Positions 59,336 to 64,000 of a DNA stretch of 64,000 nucleotides are shown here, one piece after another. Positions within the stretch are counted from its first letter, which is position 1; each line of letters begins with the position of its first letter. A model generated the notes under the pieces. The model was not told the origin of the DNA and ran no database searches. It was given only the letters and a program-made list of their open reading frames with translations. Made by a program: the position numbers and the translations under genes. The stretch covers positions 1 through 64,000 of the forward strand of contig JACEFZ010026849.1 of NCBI GenBank assembly GCA_014155875.1, in the 5' to 3' direction. This DNA is from Cepaea nemoralis. Its lineage: Eukaryota; Mollusca; Gastropoda; Stylommatophora; Helicidae.

Positions 59336-60524
59336 TAAAGAACTTCAAGTTTAACGATCTACGTTTGCTACGCATTTATTCCGGCAAGACGCAGGCTAAA
59401 GAAATCTCCAGCAGTCCTGTCCACCCCAGGCCTTTAAAGATGCGAAGACAACCCCTAAAACACACTGTGAAAGTGGGTTGGAGAAAACAAAATGACCATA
59501 GAGATCAAAGCATGAAAGATCGAAGCATGAGAGCATCACAAAGCAGCCAGACACCAGCAGACCAGGATTTTCACAACAATGGACTCGGAGCACACCTTCA
59601 CTGAACTGGTCTCAGAGACTCTTCCACTTGCCGCTGTTGTGTACGAAGGCAAATTCCAGGGCATACACTACACGACTGTCTAGAATTTCCAAGACAGAAA
59701 ATAGAAGTCTGGCCCACGGGAGCAGCCCCTCAAGATAATCTGTGGGGGACAGCGAAGTTATCTGACGCACTGTCCTGCCCATGACAAGAAAGGACACGGT
59801 ACACAGTCGGACTGTAGGCCACAGCCCTGATTAACAACCATTGCCAACCTAAGTAGAGGTGGCCCAGTGAATATGGTTTAGTCACATCTGGTAAAACTGG
59901 CAATCACGACAAGCAGCCAATGGTAAGATCTTCAGGTTGCCCAAGAGTTCGCCGAAGCAACAACATAGAGCAGTCACGGAGGGGCCAAGAATGAGATGCC
60001 CAGCAAGCTGCACAGAAATCCACTGATAGATTGCCTGGAAAATTTGACTTAATCCTAGACTCCTAAGGTAGATACAGAACCCAGGATTAAAGAGATTAAG
60101 AAATCAGAAATACCGACGGATAACTCAATAGTAGGCAGTGTCATGGCGGTGTGAAATTGCTTGCTTGTGTTCGCTGACTGTGAACTCCAGCGTGAAGTCC
60201 TGTATGTCAGATGAATACATCCTGTTGTCCAACATCAATGTGATGTCATACAGGACCTGAGGTTTGCGTGAGTATGCGTTGTCCCATGTCTGGCTTATTG
60301 GTGTGCAGACTGGTGGTTCCTCGCCGTGCAGGCAGATACTCTCTGACTTCGGAAGAATTATATTAGGTGTCGTGGATCAGCAAGCACCATTCCTGGCTAC
60401 TTTCTACATTCCCCGAGCCTAAAGTCACACCAGTTTTGAGGGATGACCGTTGTCTTCGACCGTTCCATCCTGGCCAGCTGGGTTGCAGACGGCACCGCAA
60501 AAGTGAGAGTCTCCCAGGAATGCT
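59336..60524. other. Non-coding sequence, possibly an old transposable element
   Basis: A 61-residue minus-strand frame (59797-59612) has protein-like composition (YLEGLLPWARLLFSVLEIL), but nothing identifies it. Its surroundings are full of stops. It may be a decayed element or chance. Confidence 0.3.
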
Positions 60525-60660
60525 ACCTGGTCAAAAAAGCACGCTAAAGTCGATGTGTTGGCCTACGGGTTTCGGCCCAAGGGCGCATAACAGACACATC
60601 GCAATCACATCTGAAAAAAACACTCCGGATGATCGCAAAGAAGAAGAAGAAACCAGTTTA
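60525..60660 (+). mobile_element. R-family element, diverged
   Basis: GTCGATGTGTTGGCCTACGG, CATAACAGACACATCGCAATC and ACTCCGGATGATCGC, then AAAGAAGAAGAAGAAA. Same order as the three other copies. Confidence 0.68.
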
Positions 60661-60938
60661 CGGAAAACTCCCTCACGGGCGCTTGTCGCAAAAAAGAAAA
60701 AAGAAAAAAAGAGTGGATTTGTTAAATAAAGCCTTAATTTTCTAGTAGAATTATGATAAATGTCATGTTTTTGAACGTATTGTAAGACAAATGCGTTGGT
60801 TTCTCTATCATAATTCACGAGTTATGAAAAATGAAATAGGGCCAGATTTAGGTAATAAAATTGCTTGCACAACGAAGCGGCTTCTGTTCCTGTCATCCAG
60901 ACAGGTACACGTATATTTTGTAAGTGTAATTCTTAAAG

Positions 60939-61170
60939 TGCTGGTCTAGGGGTTACACGACTTTCTCCGTTATTCCGTATACTCTCGTGAGTAACGTGAC
61001 GTTTGCGAGAATCAGTAGCGGTTCCCTCCCGGTCGGTAACTTACGGGGTATGTGAGCTGGTCGCTCAGAAAGCAATGGCAAACTACTGAGCGTAATCTTG
61101 CCAAGAAATCAACAATCAGCTGAAAGATGCTGATATTGAAACCTATGTCCTGTAAAGGATATGCGAACAA
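60939..61170 (+). mobile_element. SINE-1 copy, CTCG(C/T)GAG head variant, sense
   Basis: GTGCTGGTCTAGGGGTTACA, TATACTCTCGTGAGTAACGT, CAATGGCAAACTACTGAGCG and TGTCCTGTAAAGGATATGCG. Very close to the 45466 copy. Confidence 0.87.
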
Positions 61171-61685
61171 CAACAACATTCTTAAAGTATGTTTCTTTTC
61201 CTTATGTATTGTCATTGTACTCTTTCTCTCTAATAATTTTTTACCTATGCACTGTACTGTTTATTTATGAAAGAAAGAGAAATTATCAACATTTGTTATT
61301 TCCCCAAACGTATTGAATGTGTCTTCGTCACCGTTTCTCGTAGTCCCAACCAATCAGGTTTGTTCCACAGTTTTCAGAGTCTGCCTAGAGCTTAAGTACA
61401 CGGTACAGTCTTGCGGGATCTCTTCCTCCCCACCCCCTCGTTTGTTTTTATCTTAATGCATAGCGATACGCTATCTATTTTGTGGAAGTTATTCAGTCCG
61501 TGTTCACATTTCCTGTCAGACTATTATATTATTTTACAGGATCAGAAAAGCCAGGTTTTTTTTCCCCCGAAGTCATTTTTGTTATAAGTTTTTCGAGTAC
61601 TTAGTAACACCTAGCGATTCTTCCAAACCGTTGGTACTTTTTGGTAGTCAGCGTTGGGTACATTGCACGGGCGAGAAAAACTTAG
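61171..61685. other. Non-coding sequence
   Basis: No feature recognised. Confidence 0.4.
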
Positions 61686-61742
61686 AACATTTCTCACTGC
61701 AGCTTCATGTGAAATAGGAGTCCAGTAATCAGACTATAGATA

Positions 61743-61981
61743 AGTTTGTTGCATATCCTTTACAGGATGTTGCAGTAAACCCCATCAATTTTGGGCTGTT
61801 TGTTATTTCTTGGCAAATTTATGTTCACTAGTTTGCCATTGCTTTCTGAACCACATGCACACATACCTTTGTATGAAAACTAACGCAAGATTGTCTGCTG
61901 CCAAATCACCCGCAGTTGTGTTTCCAACACCAAATGCGGACTTGCGAATTTCGTCCATAACCCCTTAGCCACAGAGCTGGC
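61743..61981 (-). mobile_element. SINE-1 copy inserted in the 58-bp array
   Basis: Reverse SINE-1 from GCATATCCTTTACAGGATGT to CCACAGAGCTGGC, flanked by the 10-bp target duplication ACTATAGATA (61733-61742 and 61982-61991). Confidence 0.88.
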
Positions 61982-62481
61982 ACTATAGATATCATTTCTT
62001 ACTACAGCATCACATGAAATAGGAGTCCAGTAAACAGACTATAGATCAAATATTTCTTATTGCAGCATCATATGAAATAGGAGTCCAGTAAACAGACTAT
62101 AGATACAACATTTCTCACTGCAGCATCATATGAAATAGGAGTCCAGTAAACAGACTATATACAATATTTCTCACTGCAGCATCATATGAAATAGGAGTCC
62201 AGTAAACAGACTATATACAATATTTCTCACTGCAGCATCATATGAAATAGGAGTCCAGTAAACAGACTATAGATACAACATTTCTCACTGCAGCATCACA
62301 TGAAATAGGAGTCCAGTAAACAGACTATAGATCAAATATTTCTTATTGCAGCATCATATTAAATATGAGTCCAGTAAACAGGCTATAGATAAAATATTTC
62401 TCACTGCAGCATCACACATGAAATAGTCCAGTAAACAGACTATAGATAAAACATTTCTTATTGCAGTATCACATGAAATAG

Positions 62482-62611
62482 TTAGTTAGTTAGTTAGTCT
62501 TTCCTCTTGAGCCTAAGGCGGCGCATAGGGCAGAAGTCCTGTCTCTCCATGCTTGGCGGTTCGCTGCTACCTGTTGTAGATCTTGGATATTTACTTGGCC
62601 ATTGAATGAGC
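62482..62611 (-). mobile_element. 5'-truncated LINE end inserted in the 58-bp array
   Basis: 130 bp matching 30460-30594 almost perfectly: TTAG repeats, then CTTTCCTCTTGAGCC ... CATTGAATGAGCC. On the minus strand it encodes the last codons of that LINE (NRQAWRDRTSALCAALGS) and its (CTAA)n tail. A 12-bp target duplication CACATGAAATAG flanks it (62470-62481 and 62612-62623). Confidence 0.93.
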
Positions 62612-62836
62612 CACATGAAATAGGAGTCCAGTAAACAGACTATAGATACATTTCTTATTGCAGCATCACACATGAAATAGTCCAGTAAACAGACTATAGA
62701 TACAACATTTCTTATTGCAGCATCATATGAAATAGGAGTCCACTAAACAGGCTATAGATCAAATATTTCTCACTGCAGCATCATATGAAATATGAGTCCA
62801 CTAAACAGGCTATAGATAAAACTTTTCTTATTGCAG

Positions 62837-62965
62837 CATCATGTTGATGAGGAAGGCGGAACAACTGACACAGCCACCACCGAGAACTCATCTCACAAGC
62901 ACGAGAAAGACAGTGGAGTTGGTCGCACAGATGACAGCACCAGGAATGAGGAGAGTTCCGAGCAG
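62837..62965 (+). CDS. PDZRN3/4-like: PDZRN3/4-like exon (conserved DSGVGRTD motif)
   Basis: A 129-bp, phase 0-0 exon of 43 residues: [33 protein letters not shown] and [29 protein letters not shown] and STRN(D/E)ESSEQ are nearly identical to the vertebrate PDZRN3 and PDZRN4 linker after the second PDZ domain, and this is the strongest evidence for the gene's identity. The block is rich in Ser, Thr and acidic residues, so a phosphorylation or docking site is plausible (inference). The acceptor is TTTTCTTATTGCAG and the donor CAG|GTGGGC. The first six bases are copied in the upstream array. The rest of the protein lies beyond the window. Confidence 0.96.
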
Positions 62966-63044
62966 GTGGGCCCATTGAAGAGTTCTTCTCTCCATTGGGG
63001 AGCAGATGTTGGCAATGTTTTGCAAGTGTACCATTAATTTCTTG

Positions 63045-63647
63045 TTCTTCCCCCTTTGCTCCCTCCCTTCTCCTTTTCTTCTTCTTTTTCTTCTTCTTGT
63101 TTTTTCTCCCTCTCTTCTTCTTCTTCTTGTTTTACACCCCCCCCCCCTTTCCTCTTTCTTCTCCTTCTTCTTCCTTTGCTCCCTCCGTTCTCCTTCTCTT
63201 CTTCATCTTTTTCTGTGTCCCCTATTTCTCCCTCCCACCCATTCCTTCTTCTTCCTCCTCTTTTGCTGCCTCCCTCCCCCTCCTTCTTCTTCCTACTTTT
63301 CTCCCTACCTCCCAACCTCGCTCATTTTTCTTCTTCCCTTTTTGCTCACCCCACCCCTTCCTTCATCTTCTTCCCCCCCCCTCTCTTCCCCCCCCCCCCC
63401 CCCCCCCGGCCCTTCTTATTATTATTATTATTTTTCTTCTTCTTCTCCCCCTTTGTTCTCCTTCTCTTCTTCATCTTTTTCTTTATCTGCTTTTTCTCCC
63501 TTCCACCCATTCCTTTTCTTTTTCTTCTTCCCCCTTTCCTCCCTCCCTCCCCTACTCCTTTTTTGTTCTTCCTTTTCTTCAACCTTCACTCCCTCCCTCC
63601 CCCTCCTCCTTCTTCCCCCCTTTGCTCCTCCTCCCCCTCCTTCCTCA
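63045..63647 (+). repeat. 600-bp pyrimidine tract
   Basis: Mixed C, TTC and CTT runs with almost no purines, including C runs at 63136-63145 and 63390-63408. It leads into a CTCAG acceptor at 63648 and could act as an extended polypyrimidine tract. Confidence 0.88.
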
Positions 63648-63648
63648 G

Positions 63649-63690
63649 ATGCCAGTTCTGGAGCAGACATCAACAACCATGACTCTTTAA
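63649..63690 (+). CDS. Doubtful exon after the pyrimidine tract
   Basis: CCTTCCTCAG|ATGCCAG is a good acceptor. In phase 0, as the previous exon requires, it reads MPVLEQTSTTMTL and stops at 63688-63690, giving an early C-terminus. In the +1 frame the same bases (with the preceding G) read DASSGADINNHDSLIPS, which looks more like the PDZRN continuation but would need a shifted junction. ATCAACAACCATGACTCT recurs at 63981 after a SINE, so the true next exon may start beyond the window. It could be an alternative terminal exon, a pseudo-exon or an assembly error. Confidence 0.3.
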   Translation: MPVLEQTSTTMTL

Positions 63691-63767
63691 TCCCCTCTGT
63701 GATTTGATATTTTGATAAAGTTTTCATTGCTTACATTGTTATTTATGCCAAGGCTTTCATCAACAAC

Positions 63768-63980
63768 TGGTCTCCGTGGCTAAAGGCTTACGAACACGGA
63801 TTTGTGCAGCAGACCATGTCGCATTGTGTTATAACGTGCTGGTATAGGAGCCAGTCGTTCAGAAATCAATGGCAAACTACTGAACGTATCACTTGCCTAG
63901 TACATCAACAGCAGCTGAAAAATGCTGGTGTTGACTGTGAAGTCCCGTAAGGAATAACAATTTTTTAAATTGTTTGTTTT
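63768..63980 (+). mobile_element. SINE-1 copy, sense, with target duplication
   Basis: Starts TGGTCTCCGTGGCTAAAGGC. The core is CAATGGCAAACTACTGAACG and the end GACTGTGAAGTCCCGTAAGG, then a T-rich tail. The direct repeats ATCAACAAC (63759-63767 and 63981-63989) mark the insertion. Confidence 0.88.
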
Positions 63981-64000
63981 ATCAACAACCATGACTCTCT

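Larger units (their letters stand above)
61686..62836 (+). repeat. 58-bp minisatellite made of exon-4 acceptor copies, about 13 decoys
   Basis: The unit includes TTTCT(T/C)A(T/C)TGCAGCATCAT, then ATGAAATAGGAGTCCAGTAA and ACAGACTATAGAT. The period is 58 (for example 62074 to 62132). The true acceptor TTTTCTTATTGCAG|CATCAT at 62836/62837 is the last member. Decoy AGs lie near 61702, 62006, 62065, 62123 and at regular steps to 62778. The array is interrupted by a SINE (61743-61981) and a LINE end (62482-62611). Confidence 0.93.

Noticed and set aside
59612..59797. Small minus-strand protein with hydrophobic core
   Set aside because: Only 61 residues, unknown, surrounded by stops, no splice signals; kept as a remark in the region entry only.

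Overview
The window reads as animal nuclear DNA from a lophotrochozoan, most likely a gastropod mollusc. It has GT-AG introns of up to 26 kb, tRNA-derived SINEs, decayed LINEs and a very high load of tandem repeats. It looks neither bacterial nor viral, and no CRISPR array, operon or intact autonomous transposon is visible. The organism is an inference from gene structure and repeat style.

The only host gene I can support lies on the + strand. Four exons (15524-15586, 17155-17253, 36921-37034, 62837-62965) join in phase 0. Together they encode the second half of a PDZ domain and the acidic linker of a PDZ-RING E3 ubiquitin ligase of the PDZRN3/PDZRN4 (LNX3/LNX4) family. The RING finger and earlier exons must lie upstream of the window, and the long C-terminal part downstream. 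A fifth, doubtful exon start lies at 63649. The introns are about 1.6, 19.7 and 25.8 kb.

Region by region: 1-15.5 kb is intron or flank, with minisatellites, TTC, TCTG and CT tracts, SINEs and LINE 3' ends. 15.5-17.3 kb holds exons 1 and 2 inside an 18-bp repeat family. 17.3-36.9 kb is a repeat-filled intron with LINE reverse-transcriptase relics, a 2.1-kb GTT-compound minisatellite and a 32-bp array ending at exon 3. 37-62.8 kb is an intron with a 32-bp array copying the exon-3 donor, a hAT MITE, SINEs, a 10.6-kb array of 27-bp units, further minisatellites and a 58-bp array copying the exon-4 acceptor. 63-64 kb has a long pyrimidine tract, a possible exon and a SINE.

The most unusual observation is that the minisatellites around the exons contain the splice junctions. 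At least 17 perfect downstream copies of the exon-3 donor (with 9 coding bases) and about 13 upstream copies of the exon-4 acceptor (with the first 6 coding bases) bracket the 25.8-kb intron. Copies on both sides run into an in-frame stop within five codons. These look like arrays of decoy splice sites grown out of real exon borders. Whether they are used is unknown.
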